This document shows positions 27,223 to 36,789 of a DNA stretch of 64,000 nucleotides, piece by piece. A model generated the notes under the pieces. It was not told the origin of the DNA, did no database searches, and saw only the letters and a program-made list of their open reading frames with translations. The stretch's first letter is position 1; each line of letters begins with the position of its first letter. Position numbers and translations under genes: made by a program. This DNA is from Balneatrix alpica DSM 16621. GTDB lineage: Bacteria > Pseudomonadota > Gammaproteobacteria > Pseudomonadales > Balneatricaceae. The stretch lies in the NCBI RefSeq assembly GCF_000619885.1, contig NZ_JHUZ01000006.1, positions 124,001 to 188,000 on the forward strand. The letters run 5' to 3'.

Positions 27223-27417
27223 GGCGATTCTCCTTGGCTAACTCCATGCTACTCAGACTACTTCGTCTCTGCGGAGTTCCCCTGAGCAAAACTGTCACAG
27301 AAAAGGCGGCTTTGGTTGGGCTTTTGGCTTCGAAGCCTTGGCTGGCCAAGGTATGCTTAGGCAAGCGCTGCCATCCGTTGGATCGTTGCAGCGAGATGGA
27401 TGGAATGAGGAAAGTCA

Positions 27418-29202
27418 GTGAAACGACACAGACTCACAGGATGGATACTAAGCGCAGGGTTAGCCTGGTTGCTGCCTGGGCTGGCCCTGGCCGAGAGCCA
27501 TGATGGAGGGGTAGCAGCTGCTGCTGAGCAGCCCAGCCTGCCGGTGCGGGTCAGTATTCAGGGCGTCAAGGGTGAGCAGCTGGATAATGTGCGTCAGTTT
27601 CTGAGTCTGGCTCGCTTACCTAAAGAGACAGCCCCGACCGCCAGCCGTTTGGGCTTTTTACACCGTCAGGCGAGCAAAGAAATTGCCGCCGCGTTGGCAC
27701 CTTATGGCTATTACCAGGTGCAGGTTGACGCCATTCTGGAACTGGAAGGCGATCATTGGCTAGCTCGCTACCGCATTGATCCAGGGCCGCGTATTACCTT
27801 GGCTGAGGTGGATATTCGGGTGATCGGGGAAGCTGCGGAGGATGTGAACTTTCGCAAAGTGTTGGCCGAGCACCCGCTGCAACCTGGTCAGCCTTTACTC
27901 CATGCCGATTATGATCAGCTCAAGGCGACCCTGACCTCGTTAGCGGCGGAGCGTGGCTACTATGATGCCCGCTTCGTCGAGCAGCGGCTGGAGGTGGATC
28001 TGCTCCAGTATCGAGCTAGCGTCCAGCTCGTGCTGGATACTGGGGCGCGTTATCGTATTGGCGAAGTACGCTTTAGCGAAACGCCTATCCGTCAGGAGCT
28101 GCTACATCGTTATGTGCAGTTCCCTCAGCAGGCACCGGTATCGACCAAGCGTTTGTTGGAGTTACAGACCGCCTTAGTGGATACCGATTACTTTAGCCGG
28201 GTCGAGGTGCAACCGCTCTGGGCAGAGGCAAACCAGCAACAGGTGCCGGTGCAGGTAGTGTTGGAGCCGAATAAACGCACCAGCTATCGTTTTGGTGTGG
28301 GCTACGGTACCGATACCGGAGCGCGGTTGCGCTTTGATCAGAAAAGACGCTGGCTAAACTCCTATGGCCATACCCTCGATATCCAGGCACGGTTGTCCCA
28401 GGTGAAGAATGATGTAGCGATCAGCTATGGCATTCCTGGCTCTAACCCGGTTCAAGACCAGTTTCAGATAAAAGCAGCCATCAACACGGAAAACTCCCTT
28501 ACTACGGATAGCCAAGCCTATGTTCTGGGTGCCGGTTGGCAGCGACAAAGTGGTGCTTGGCAACGTAAATATGGCATTGATTGGCAGCGTGAAAGCTATC
28601 GTTTAGATGAGCAAAGCCTGGATACCCAGCTGCTGTTGCCCTACGCCAGCTTCAGTACCTTGGAAACGGATGATCGTCTTAATCCCCGTGAGGGCTATCG
28701 CTTTAGTCTAGAGGCGCGGGCTGCTGCGGAAGGGCTGCTATCGGATACCCACTTTGTGCAGATTAAAGCCAGTGGTAAGCATGTGCTGAGTCTGGGAGAG
28801 CGTTGGCGTTTACTCAGCCGGGCAGAACTGGGGGGATCCTGGGCTGGGGACTTTGACAAAATTCCTTCATCTTTACGTTTCTTTGCCGGTGGCGATAACA
28901 GTGTGCGGGGGTATGGCTATAAATCCCTTGGCCCTACCAGTGCCAGCGGCAAGGTCATTGGCGGTAAATACAAGGCGGTATTGAGTGCCGAGGTGGATTA
29001 TCGCTTTAACGATAGCTGGAGCCTGGCCAGTTTTATTGATGCCGGTAATGCCTTCAATCAGCCGACGGAGGCGATCAGTACCGGGGTGGGTCTGGGATTG
29101 CGCTGGCAGTCTCCGGTGGGGCCGGTGCGGATTGATCTGGCTAAACCCCTCAATGACGATAAAGCCTTCCGTATTCACTTCTCCTTAGGGCCAGATCTGT
29201 GA
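27418..29202 (+). CDS. tamA: Translocation and assembly module protein TamA (Omp85 family)
   Basis: Outer-membrane Omp85-family protein that works with TamB in building the outer membrane, by inserting some outer-membrane proteins or supporting phospholipid transport. The 594-residue protein has a signal peptide (cleavage likely after ALA near 24), three POTRA domains (about 40-265), and a 16-strand barrel (about 270-594). The barrel signature RFFAGGDNSVRGYGYKSLGP, which includes the lid-lock RGY motif, is at about 481-500, and the C-terminal strand ends at DL. The start is GTG with GAGG upstream. tamB follows with an overlap. It is shorter by a few residues than typical but complete. Confidence 0.95.
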   Translation: MKRHRLTGWILSAGLAWLLPGLALAESHDGGVAAAAEQPSLPVRVSIQGVKGEQLDNVRQFLSLARLPKETAPTASRLGFLHRQASKEIAAALAPYGYYQVQVDAILELEGDHWLARYRIDPGPRITLAEVDIRVIGEAAEDVNFRKVLAEHPLQPGQPLLHADYDQLKATLTSLAAERGYYDARFVEQRLEVDLLQYRASVQLVLDTGARYRIGEVRFSETPIRQELLHRYVQFPQQAPVSTKRLLELQTALVDTDYFSRVEVQPLWAEANQQQVPVQVVLEPNKRTSYRFGVGYGTDTGARLRFDQKRRWLNSYGHTLDIQARLSQVKNDVAISYGIPGSNPVQDQFQIKAAINTENSLTTDSQAYVLGAGWQRQSGAWQRKYGIDWQRESYRLDEQSLDTQLLLPYASFSTLETDDRLNPREGYRFSLEARAAAEGLLSDTHFVQIKASGKHVLSLGERWRLLSRAELGGSWAGDFDKIPSSLRFFAGGDNSVRGYGYKSLGPTSASGKVIGGKYKAVLSAEVDYRFNDSWSLASFIDAGNAFNQPTEAISTGVGLGLRWQSPVGPVRIDLAKPLNDDKAFRIHFSLGPDL

Positions 29203-32200
29203 TGAAAGGACTATTAGGGCGCTGGAGTAAGCGCCTGGCCATCTTGCTACTCTGCTTAGTGTTGATATCGGTGCTGGCATTGGGCTGGTTGTTGGGCAGC
29301 CGTAGCGGTGCGCAGCAAATCTTGGTGTGGGCGGCAAGCGAAGGAGTGCAGGCAGCTGAGGTCGAGGGACATCTGCTGGGTCGTTTGGTGTTGCGGCAAT
29401 TGCAGCTGCAGCGTCCAGAGGTGGAGGGGGAAATTGACGAGCTGATCGTCAGCTGGCAACCCTGGCAATTACTCTATGGCCAAGTTCGCATTGACGAAAT
29501 AAGCCTGCGTGGAGCAAGGCTGCAGCTGGCGGATAGTCCGGCTGCGGAGCCGGACACGCCCCTGACGTTGCCAGCGATCCAGTTACCCCTGCGCCTCGAT
29601 TTACAGCGGCTGCAATTGGCCGAAGTCACCCTGTACCCCGCGGCGGCGCAGCCGCTCTATTTGCGTTCCGCGCAGCTGCGCGCGGCCTTCGATCAACAGG
29701 GTTTACTGATCCAGCAACTGCAGCTGGACTACCCTCCCCTGCAAGCGCAGTTACAGGCCGAGTTACAACCCTGGCAGGACTATCCCCTGCAGGCGCAACT
29801 AAGCTGGCAGCTGGATTTAGCCGCACAAGGTCAATTACAGGGACATGGTCAGCTGCAAGGTACCTTGGCGCAACAGTTAACCCTTAGCCAGCAACTCGAG
29901 GGCTTGGCTCAGGCCAGTTTATGGCTACAGCTTTATCACCCCTTGGCTGAGCCCAGTTGGCAAGTCAACGCCAGCCTGCAAGAGCTGGACTGGGCCAAGT
30001 TGGCTCCGCAGTTGGCCGAGTCCCAGGCACAGCTGAAATTGCTGGCGGAAGGTGATCTGCACCAGTACCAGGCGGAACTGCAGGCCCAGGCCATCCTGCC
30101 GGAAGTGGGGCCGAGCCAGCTGCAGGTCGAATTACAGGGAGATAGCCAGCAACTGCAACTGCAACAGCTGTTAGTGACCCTGGCGGACTCCCCTGCCCGT
30201 TTACTGGCGCAGGGACAGCTACAGGGCTTGGATACTGAGCCACAGCTGCAATTACAGGGGCAGTGGCAACAGTTGGGCTATCCCCTGGCCGAGCCGTTGT
30301 ACCGCAGCGCCAGTGGACGTTGGCAGCTGACGGGTAGCCTGCAGCAATTTGAGGCCTCTCTGGAGGCGGTCGTGGCGGCGACTGACTTGCCAGAGGCCAA
30401 GCTCAGTTGGCAGGGGCAAGGGGACACGAGCGGGCTGAACAGGATGCAATTGCAAGTCGATACCCTGGGGGGGCAGCTGCAATCCCGTGGCAGTGTCAGC
30501 TGGCAACCGCAACTGGCATGGCAGCAACAGTTGGAGCTGAGCCAGCTGCAACCTGGCAAGCACTGGCCGGAGTTATCCGGCACCCTGGGGGGGCGCTTGC
30601 TGACCCAGGGTAAGCTGGCAACTGAGGGCGTCGAGGCGAGTCTGGAGATCGTGGAGTTACAGGGGGAATGGCAGAAACAGCCGCTTAGTGGTCGTGGTTT
30701 ACTGCACTATCACCCTGGTGGCCTCAGGATTGAGCAGCTTGACCTTGCCCTGGGGCAGACTAAATTGGCGGCCCATGGTCGTTTGGAGCAGCAGTGGGCA
30801 TTGCAGTGGCAGCTCCAGGCACCCTCGTTAGCTAAGGTATTACCGCAGATGGCGGGACAGTTGCAGGCTTCAGGCAAGCTGACCGGCAGCCAACAGGCCC
30901 CTCATCTGCAGGCGCAGGTGGATGGACAGAAGCTGGTGATCAGCGGTCAGCAGTTACAGCAGCTGAGTGCCAATGTCGCTCTCGATATGCGCCCTGGGCA
31001 ACCGGCTAATGTGCAATTGGTGGCCAATAAGCTGATTTTGGCAGGCGAGCGCTGGCAACAACTTAGTTTGGATATGCAGGGTACCCTGGAGCAGCATCAA
31101 ATTAAGCTGATGCTGCAGGGGGAACCCTTAACCACGCAGTTGCATGCTACGGGTGGTTGGCAACAACAACAGTGGCAGGGACAGTTGCAGCAATGGCAGT
31201 TGCAGAGTGCGGATATGGGGCAATGGTCGTTGGCACAGGCGGTGACAATCAAGGCCAGTGCTGCCCAAGCCGGATTACAGCAGCCCCTGTGCTTGCTCCC
31301 CTTGCGACCTGCCTCCGCTGCGCGGCTGTGCCTGGAAGGGCAATGGTCTGTCGCCGAGGGCAGTCAGGCCAAACTGGGTTTAAGCGCCCTGCCATTGAGC
31401 TTGCTCAGTCCATATTTGCCCGGCTCGACCGCCATTGAGGGCGAATTGAGTATGACGGCGGATTTGCAGCAGCAGGCAGGCCAGGCTCCCCGCTATCAGG
31501 CTCAACTACAACTCAGTCCGAGTCGCTTTAAGCTGACCGACCCCAAGCTGCAGGTTGCCCTGGCGCAAACCCGGCTGAGTGTGCAGGGCAGTCAGGACAA
31601 TGTTGATGCACAGCTGGCGCTTAAGTTGCCGGATGTGGGCGGTAATCTGAATGCCACCTTCAGTGTTAAAGGTCTGAGCCGGGAAGCCAAACTCCAGGGT
31701 GAAGTGCTGGCCCGGCTGGATGATTTGGGGCTGGTATCGGTATTAGCACCCCAGGTACAGATCAAGCAAGGCTATCTGGCCGCGGATCTGCAATTGGCAG
31801 GACGTCTACAGGCGCCCCTCATCCAAGGGCAGCTGGGGCTTTATCAGGGGTTATTGGAAATCCCTCAAGCGGGCTTGGTATTGCAGGAGCTAGGTTTGAC
31901 TTTAGCGCCAGTGACACCGGGTTCCGCCACCTTGCAGTTGCAGGGGCAGGCCCGCTCTGGACAGGGGCTGGTACGCCTGCATGGGGAGTTAGAGCCACAA
32001 GCCAGTCGGGGGTGGTTGACGCTGCAGGGAGAGGACTTCCAGGCCTACGCTACCCAGGATATTCAAGCTTGGATCAGCCCTAACCTGCGCCTGGACTGGC
32101 AACCGCAGTTAACCCTGGTGCGCGGTGAGCTGCTGATTCCCAAGGCGATGATCAGTCCACCGGATCTCAGCAGCGCCACCACCTCCTCCAGCGATACGGT

Positions 32201-32948
32201 GATTGTGGATGGCTCCACCCCTGAGGTGCGGGGCGAGAGCAGCCGTTTGGATGTCGAGATCCGTTTGCGTTTGGGGGATCAGGTCTGGGTGGACGCCTTT
32301 GGCTTTAATGGGCGTTTGCAGGGGGAGTTGGAAGTTCGCGAGCGGGGTCGTGGGCCCCGGGGTACTGGCACCATTGAGGTGGCCAGTGGTGAATACGAAC
32401 TCTATGGGCAGAAGCTCTCTATTAGCCGGGGGGGGCTGGTGTATACCGGCGGGCCCCTCGATAACCCTGGACTCGATATTCGGGCTTTGCGTCAGGTGGA
32501 ACAGGTTGAAGTGGGGGCACTGGTAAGTGGCACGCTACGTCAGCCCAGTCTGAAGCTGATTTCGCAGCCCAGTATGCCGGATGCCAGTATCCTCTCTTAT
32601 CTGCTGCTGGGACGGGCGCCAGGCACCTCCAGTGGTGCTGAGCAAAGCATGCTGCTGCGGGCGGCGATGGCCCTGACCATGAAGGGTGGCAACTCCATTA
32701 CCCAGAAAATAGCGACTAACTTGAATGTGGATGAGCTGGGTTTTGATGGCGGTGAAGGCCTGGGAGAAGCGGCTTTCTTTATTGGTAAATACCTGTCGCC
32801 GCAGCTGTATATCAAATACGGGGTGGGCTTACTGGAACCCGCCAGTCAGTTTTTGATTCGCTATAAACTGACCGACAACATCAGTTTTGAATCCCAAACA
32901 GGCACCAATGCCAGCGGTGCCGACGTTTTTTACAGTATTGAAAAGTAA
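29202..32948 (+). CDS. tamB: Translocation and assembly module protein TamB (AsmA-like bridge)
   Basis: Inner-membrane-anchored periplasmic protein that spans to TamA; AsmA-like proteins of this class form long beta-grooves that carry lipids. The protein is about 1,248 residues. Residues 10-32 form the N-terminal anchor (LAILLLCLVLISVLALGWLL), a repetitive beta region follows, and the C-terminal TamB domain (about 880-1248) is well conserved (GTIEVASGEYELYGQKL, PSMPDASILSYLLLGR, ending with DVFYSIEK). I chose ATG 29202, which overlaps the tamA stop as TGATG; GTG at 29199 is one codon earlier. The middle is unusually rich in glutamine, about one residue in five over long stretches, with QLQ-type alternation as expected for a beta-groove. 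Confidence 0.95.
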   Translation: MKGLLGRWSKRLAILLLCLVLISVLALGWLLGSRSGAQQILVWAASEGVQAAEVEGHLLGRLVLRQLQLQRPEVEGEIDELIVSWQPWQLLYGQVRIDEISLRGARLQLADSPAAEPDTPLTLPAIQLPLRLDLQRLQLAEVTLYPAAAQPLYLRSAQLRAAFDQQGLLIQQLQLDYPPLQAQLQAELQPWQDYPLQAQLSWQLDLAAQGQLQGHGQLQGTLAQQLTLSQQLEGLAQASLWLQLYHPLAEPSWQVNASLQELDWAKLAPQLAESQAQLKLLAEGDLHQYQAELQAQAILPEVGPSQLQVELQGDSQQLQLQQLLVTLADSPARLLAQGQLQGLDTEPQLQLQGQWQQLGYPLAEPLYRSASGRWQLTGSLQQFEASLEAVVAATDLPEAKLSWQGQGDTSGLNRMQLQVDTLGGQLQSRGSVSWQPQLAWQQQLELSQLQPGKHWPELSGTLGGRLLTQGKLATEGVEASLEIVELQGEWQKQPLSGRGLLHYHPGGLRIEQLDLALGQTKLAAHGRLEQQWALQWQLQAPSLAKVLPQMAGQLQASGKLTGSQQAPHLQAQVDGQKLVISGQQLQQLSANVALDMRPGQPANVQLVANKLILAGERWQQLSLDMQGTLEQHQIKLMLQGEPLTTQLHATGGWQQQQWQGQLQQWQLQSADMGQWSLAQAVTIKASAAQAGLQQPLCLLPLRPASAARLCLEGQWSVAEGSQAKLGLSALPLSLLSPYLPGSTAIEGELSMTADLQQQAGQAPRYQAQLQLSPSRFKLTDPKLQVALAQTRLSVQGSQDNVDAQLALKLPDVGGNLNATFSVKGLSREAKLQGEVLARLDDLGLVSVLAPQVQIKQGYLAADLQLAGRLQAPLIQGQLGLYQGLLEIPQAGLVLQELGLTLAPVTPGSATLQLQGQARSGQGLVRLHGELEPQASRGWLTLQGEDFQAYATQDIQAWISPNLRLDWQPQLTLVRGELLIPKAMISPPDLSSATTSSSDTVIVDGSTPEVRGESSRLDVEIRLRLGDQVWVDAFGFNGRLQGELEVRERGRGPRGTGTIEVASGEYELYGQKLSISRGGLVYTGGPLDNPGLDIRALRQVEQVEVGALVSGTLRQPSLKLISQPSMPDASILSYLLLGRAPGTSSGAEQSMLLRAAMALTMKGGNSITQKIATNLNVDELGFDGGEGLGEAAFFIGKYLSPQLYIKYGVGLLEPASQFLIRYKLTDNISFESQTGTNASGADVFYSIEK

Positions 32949-32950
32949 GG

Positions 32951-32974
32951 AGCCGGGCATTTGCCCGGCTTTAG
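32951..32974 (+). terminator. Terminator after tamB
   Basis: AGCCGGGC at 32951-32958 and GCCCGGCT at 32963-32970 pair around ATTT three bases past the tamB stop. The following TTAG is a short U-tract, so termination may be partial. Confidence 0.65.
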
Positions 32975-32998
32975 CATGACTATGCTGCGTCGGCGCAG

Positions 32999-33235
32999 CT
33001 ATTTAGAGCGCAGAATAAATAACAGATCCTGAGCATGCTCAGCGGCATCACGGCCTAAATCGGTGAGGTAGCCACCATCGGCTTGGGAAATCAGGCCCTT
33101 TTCAAACAGGCGTTGAGTGGCGTTAATCAGGGCGGGTTCGGCATCGTGATGCACTTTCAGCCCGACATGATCTGAGTCCAGACGGTATTGCGCCAGAATA
33201 CGGATTTCATCAACGAGTTCAGAGCTAAGTGGCAT
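32999..33235 (-). CDS. TIGR02647 family conserved hypothetical protein
   Basis: A 78-residue protein of the TIGR02647 family, small soluble proteins of unknown function found in pseudomonads and relatives. The family pattern is visible: ELV.EI.IL...LDS...GLKVH at the N-terminus, A..RLFEKGLI.Q.DGGYLT.LGR.AAEH at the C-terminus. The second half looks like a small winged-helix element. ATG has AGGAGG seven bases upstream. It is convergent with tamB and lies upstream of nothing on its strand, so it is probably monocistronic. Confidence 0.85.
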   Translation of the reverse strand: MPLSSELVDEIRILAQYRLDSDHVGLKVHHDAEPALINATQRLFEKGLISQADGGYLTDLGRDAAEHAQDLLFILRSK

Positions 33236-33375
33236 AGGTCCTCCTGCACACCGAGTAGCCTACAGGGCTACTGTTGCTATTGAGCCTAGCATAGCCCATC
33301 GCACTCTGCTGCAAACTCAGCCTGCCCTTTGCCCAGGATCAGCCCCTGGGTTAAAAGCTGAGCAGCACAAGCGGG

Positions 33376-33419
33376 GGCACGATAAACAAGCCCGCCGAAG
33401 CGGGCTTGTTTATCGTGCC
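33376..33419. terminator. Perfect 20-bp-stem palindrome, terminator of glyQS
   Basis: Two 20-base arms (33376-33395 and 33400-33419) are exact inverted repeats with a four-base loop. On the minus strand the loop reads TTCG closed by a C-G pair, the extra-stable UUCG tetraloop. The inner GC-rich part with GTTTAT on the 3' side acts as the rho-independent terminator, 11 bases past the glyS stop. The A/T-rich outer arms make it bidirectional. Confidence 0.8.
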
Positions 33420-33430
33420 AAGCAGGCGGT

Positions 33431-35479
33431 TTAGCCGTTCAGGGCAGAAATATCCGCCACCTGCAGGAACAACTGACGCAGTTGCGCCAGCAGTGCCAGG
33501 CGGTTAGTGCGCAGGGCCAGGTCATCACTCATCACCATCACATCTTCAAAGAAGCTGTCGACGGCTTCACGCAGAGTGGCCAGTTCAGCTAAGGCTGCGC
33601 TGTAATCCGCCTTGGCAAACAGCGGTTGCACGCTGGTGGCCAGCTGTTGCAGCTGAGCGTAAAGCGCTTTTTCGGCTGCTTCCTGCAACAGGGCGGGATT
33701 AACTTCACTACTGCCCTCACCTTCTTGCTTGGACAACAGGTTGGAAACCCTCTTGTTGGCGGCGGCCAGGGATTCAGCAGCAGCCAGTTGGCGGAAGCTG
33801 TTCACTGCCTTCACCCGGCGGACAAAGTCGAGCGGACGAGTGGGACGCACCGCCAGCACCGCCAGATAGACTTCAGCGGCAATGCCGTCGTCTTCAAACC
33901 AGGCGCGGAAGCGCTCCAGCATAAAGTCCAGCACGGTGTCAGCCAGACCATCCGCGGCGGGCAGGTTGGGGTGCTGGCTGGCGGCGAATTGCAGTAACTG
34001 GCGCAGGTCGACATCCAGCTCTTTCTCCACCAGGATACGCAGCACACCCAGGGCGGCACGGCGCAGGGCGAAAGGATCTTTGGAACCGGTGGGGGGCTGA
34101 TTAATGCCAAATAGGCCGGTCAGGGTATCCAGACGATCAGCAATGGCCAGGGTAGCCCCGGTCAGGCTGCTGGGTAGCTGGTCACCGGCAAAGCGCGGCA
34201 TGTACTGCTCGTTCTGAGCCAGGGCCACTTCTTCCGCTTCGCCATCGTGCAGGGCATAGTGGTAGCCCATCAGGCCCTGCAGTTCGGGGAATTCCAGCAC
34301 CATGTTGCTGACCAGGTCACACTTGGCCAGCAGGGCGGCGCGCTCGGCCCAGTCGGGGTTGCCTCCTAATTGCTCACTTAACTGACGGGCCACTGCCGCG
34401 ACACGTTTGCTCTTGTCGGCCAGGGTACCGAGGTCTTTCTGGAAGACGATGGATTCCAGTTTTTCCTGGCTGGCTGCCAAAGGCTGCTTCTTGTCTGTTT
34501 CGAAGAAGAAGGCCGCATCGGTCAGGCGCGGACGCACGACCTTTTCGTTACCGGCAATCACCTGGGCGGGGTCTTTGGACTCCAGGTTGGCGATGGTGAT
34601 GAAGTAAGGCAGCAGCTTGCCGTTAGGATCAAGCAGCGGGAAATACTTCTGGTTGCCTTCCATGGTGGAGATCAGGGCTTCGGCGGGGACTTGCAGGAAG
34701 TGCTCTTCGAAGCGGCCCATTAGGGCCACGGGCCACTCGTTGAGGGCTGTGACTTCCTCCAACAGGGCCTCATCCATTTTTGCCTGACCCTGTACCTTGG
34801 CGGCTTCAGCCAGTACTTGCTGACGAATCAGCTCTTTACGTTCGTCAAAATCCGCCATCACATAGGCGGCACGCAGGCTTTGCTGATAAGCCCCAGGCTG
34901 AGTGATTTCAACTTGTTCAGGATGATGGAAGCGATGGCCACGACTATGGCGACCAGCTTGCAGGCCCAGAATACTGGCGGGTACCACTTCATCACCTAAC
35001 AGCATCACCAGCCATTGCACGGGACGTACGAATTCAACCCGGGAGGCTCCCCAGCGCATGCGCTTGGGAATCGGCAGTTTATCCAGTGAGGTTTGCACAA
35101 TCTCGGGTAGCAGGCTGGCGCTGGCCTTGCCCTGTTCCAGGCTGCGGTAAATGTAATAGAAGCCTTTGCCGGTATCGACTTGCTCCAGCTCTGCTACCGT
35201 GGCACCGCAGGAGCGGGCAAAGCCCTCTACCGCTTTTTCCGGTGCGCTGGTGGCGGGGCCACGTTTCTCGACCTGGCGATCAGGCTGGGCGGTGGCTAAC
35301 TGGCGGATCAACACTGCCAGGCGACGGGGAGCAGCATAGGCTTTTACTTCGCCATGGGGGATGCCGGCCTGGGCCAGACCTTCCACAATCCCTTGGGTAA
35401 AGGCGTCACTCAGAGTCTTGAGGGCTTTAGGTGGGAGTTCTTCGGTTCCCAACTCAACTAGAAAATCCAGGGCTGCCAC
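33431..35479 (-). CDS. glyS: Glycine--tRNA ligase beta subunit
   Basis: Beta subunit of the bacterial tetrameric glycyl-tRNA synthetase, providing tRNA recognition. The 682-residue protein is close to the usual 689. Seen: N-terminal LVELGTEELPPKAL, KAYAAPRRLAV, KRGPATSAPEKA, the central MEGNQKYFPLLD, an HD-like middle region, and a C-terminal anticodon-binding domain with DFVRRVKAVN. The glyQ stop lies two bases upstream of the start, so the pair is translationally coupled. In pseudomonads glyS is followed by gmhB; here a terminator follows instead. Confidence 0.97.
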   Translation of the reverse strand: MAALDFLVELGTEELPPKALKTLSDAFTQGIVEGLAQAGIPHGEVKAYAAPRRLAVLIRQLATAQPDRQVEKRGPATSAPEKAVEGFARSCGATVAELEQVDTGKGFYYIYRSLEQGKASASLLPEIVQTSLDKLPIPKRMRWGASRVEFVRPVQWLVMLLGDEVVPASILGLQAGRHSRGHRFHHPEQVEITQPGAYQQSLRAAYVMADFDERKELIRQQVLAEAAKVQGQAKMDEALLEEVTALNEWPVALMGRFEEHFLQVPAEALISTMEGNQKYFPLLDPNGKLLPYFITIANLESKDPAQVIAGNEKVVRPRLTDAAFFFETDKKQPLAASQEKLESIVFQKDLGTLADKSKRVAAVARQLSEQLGGNPDWAERAALLAKCDLVSNMVLEFPELQGLMGYHYALHDGEAEEVALAQNEQYMPRFAGDQLPSSLTGATLAIADRLDTLTGLFGINQPPTGSKDPFALRRAALGVLRILVEKELDVDLRQLLQFAASQHPNLPAADGLADTVLDFMLERFRAWFEDDGIAAEVYLAVLAVRPTRPLDFVRRVKAVNSFRQLAAAESLAAANKRVSNLLSKQEGEGSSEVNPALLQEAAEKALYAQLQQLATSVQPLFAKADYSAALAELATLREAVDSFFEDVMVMSDDLALRTNRLALLAQLRQLFLQVADISALNG

Positions 35480-35481
35480 GC

Positions 35482-36435
35482 TTAGGCCTCCTCAGTGTAT
35501 TGGGCTAGAACTTCATCACGAATGCTGGGCTCGGCCAGGGGGAAGCCCAGGGCACGGCGTGCATGGAAGTAGGCATGGGCCACGTTCCGCGCCAGGGTAC
35601 GGACGCGCAGGATATAGCGCTGGCGCTCGGTGACGGAGATGGCATGGCGGGCATCCAGCAGGTTGAAGGTATGGGAGGCCTTCAGCACCATTTCATAGGC
35701 TGGCAGGGGCAGCTTGGCCTCCAGCAGTTTGGTGCACTCTGCTTCGTAGTGATCAAAGTTGCGGAACAGGGTAGGTACGTCGGCGTGTTCAAAGTTGTAG
35801 GTGGACATCTCCACCTCGTTTTGATGGAACACATCGCCGTAGGTCACCACATTGCCATCCGGGTAGCGACACCAGATCAGGTCGTAGACGGAGTCAACGC
35901 CCTGCAGATACATGGCCAGACGCTCCAGACCATAAGTGATCTCACCGGTTACCGGGTAGCACTCTAGGCCACCTGCTTGTTGGAAATAGGTGAACTGGGT
36001 GACTTCCATACCGTTCAACCAGACTTCCCAACCGAGACCCCAGGCGCCCAGGGTGGGGGATTCCCAGTTGTCTTCGACAAAGCGTACATCGTGGATCTGG
36101 GTATCCAGGCCCAGGGCACGCAGGGAGCCCAAGTACAGCTCTTGCAGGTTGCTGGGGGAAGGCTTCATCACCACCTGGAACTGATAATAGTGCTGCAGGC
36201 GGTTGGGGTTTTCCCCGTAACGACCATCGGTGGGGCGGCGGCTGGGTTGCACATAGGCAGAGCGCCAGGTTTCAGGGCCAATGGAGCGCAGGAAGGTGGC
36301 AGGGTGGAAGGTACCGGCACCGACTTCCATATCGAGGGGCTGAACAATTACACAGCCTTGGTCGGCCCAGTACTGCTGCAGGGCCAGAATCAGGCCCTGG
36401 AAAGTACTGATATCAGGGGTGGCAGGGTTGCTCAC
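35482..36435 (-). CDS. glyQ: Glycine--tRNA ligase alpha subunit
   Basis: Catalytic alpha subunit of tetrameric glycyl-tRNA synthetase, which makes glycyl-adenylate and charges tRNA-Gly. I place the start at GTG 36435, giving 317 residues against about 303-315 in the family; conserved sequence begins at [13 protein letters not shown]. The frame continues upstream without homology. Seen: class II motifs in [38 protein letters not shown] and [12 protein letters not shown]. The region upstream (36436-36789) carries DnaA boxes, not a T-box or other known leader. Confidence 0.96.
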   Translation of the reverse strand: MSNPATPDISTFQGLILALQQYWADQGCVIVQPLDMEVGAGTFHPATFLRSIGPETWRSAYVQPSRRPTDGRYGENPNRLQHYYQFQVVMKPSPSNLQELYLGSLRALGLDTQIHDVRFVEDNWESPTLGAWGLGWEVWLNGMEVTQFTYFQQAGGLECYPVTGEITYGLERLAMYLQGVDSVYDLIWCRYPDGNVVTYGDVFHQNEVEMSTYNFEHADVPTLFRNFDHYEAECTKLLEAKLPLPAYEMVLKASHTFNLLDARHAISVTERQRYILRVRTLARNVAHAYFHARRALGFPLAEPSIRDEVLAQYTEEA

Positions 36436-36544
36436 GGAATCACCATCCAAACAGGTTCGGCAAAAAAAGTGGGCCAAGTATACAACAAGTGCGGCGAAAA
36501 TCCTGATTGCGAAACGGTCGTGCAGCGGACGAGTCAGGTGCTTA

Positions 36545-36678
36545 TGTGGATTGTTATCCACAACCATTTCATCTACCTGGATTCATACACAGCTTTGGAT
36601 ATGGATACAGTGTTTTGCGCTGTATCCCAATAAAATCAAGGTATTAAGCTGAGAATGACAGCGTTTTTATGTGGATAA
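36545..36678. promoter_or_regulatory. DnaA-box cluster upstream of glyQ
   Basis: The 354-base gap between glyQ and the LysE-type gene holds two perfect DnaA boxes: TTATCCACA at 36554-36562 on the plus strand and its complement TGTGGATAA at 36670-36678. A weaker box (TGTGGATTG, 36545-36553) faces the first, making an inverted pair. Between them is a hairpin, GGATACAG at 36603-36610 with CTGTATCC at 36620-36627. DnaA-ATP binding here is likely. It could regulate glyQ, titrate DnaA or act in replication. The normal oriC is expected left of gyrB, so an origin here is unlikely but not excluded. Confidence 0.65.
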
Positions 36679-36789
36679 GTTGTGGGTTGAATGGGGGTTA
36701 GCTGGGAGTCCTGCTGAGCGCAAGGGAAAGGCTTGATCTTCTTGGTTAACCGGCGTATTGCTGTTGTCCTGCAAAAAGGAGGATGGCTG

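Noticed and set aside
35977-36633. 218-codon plus-strand frame across glyQ and its upstream region
   Set aside because: Shadow of glyQ on the other strand, with no ribosome-binding site or recognisable motif.
36545-36678. The chromosomal replication origin
   Set aside because: Only two perfect DnaA boxes and no clear AT-rich unwinding repeats were seen; gyrB and parS point to an origin left of the window. Kept as a DnaA-box cluster only.
36436-36789. T-box leader upstream of glyQ
   Set aside because: No T-box core sequence was seen, and such leaders are essentially absent from gammaproteobacteria.
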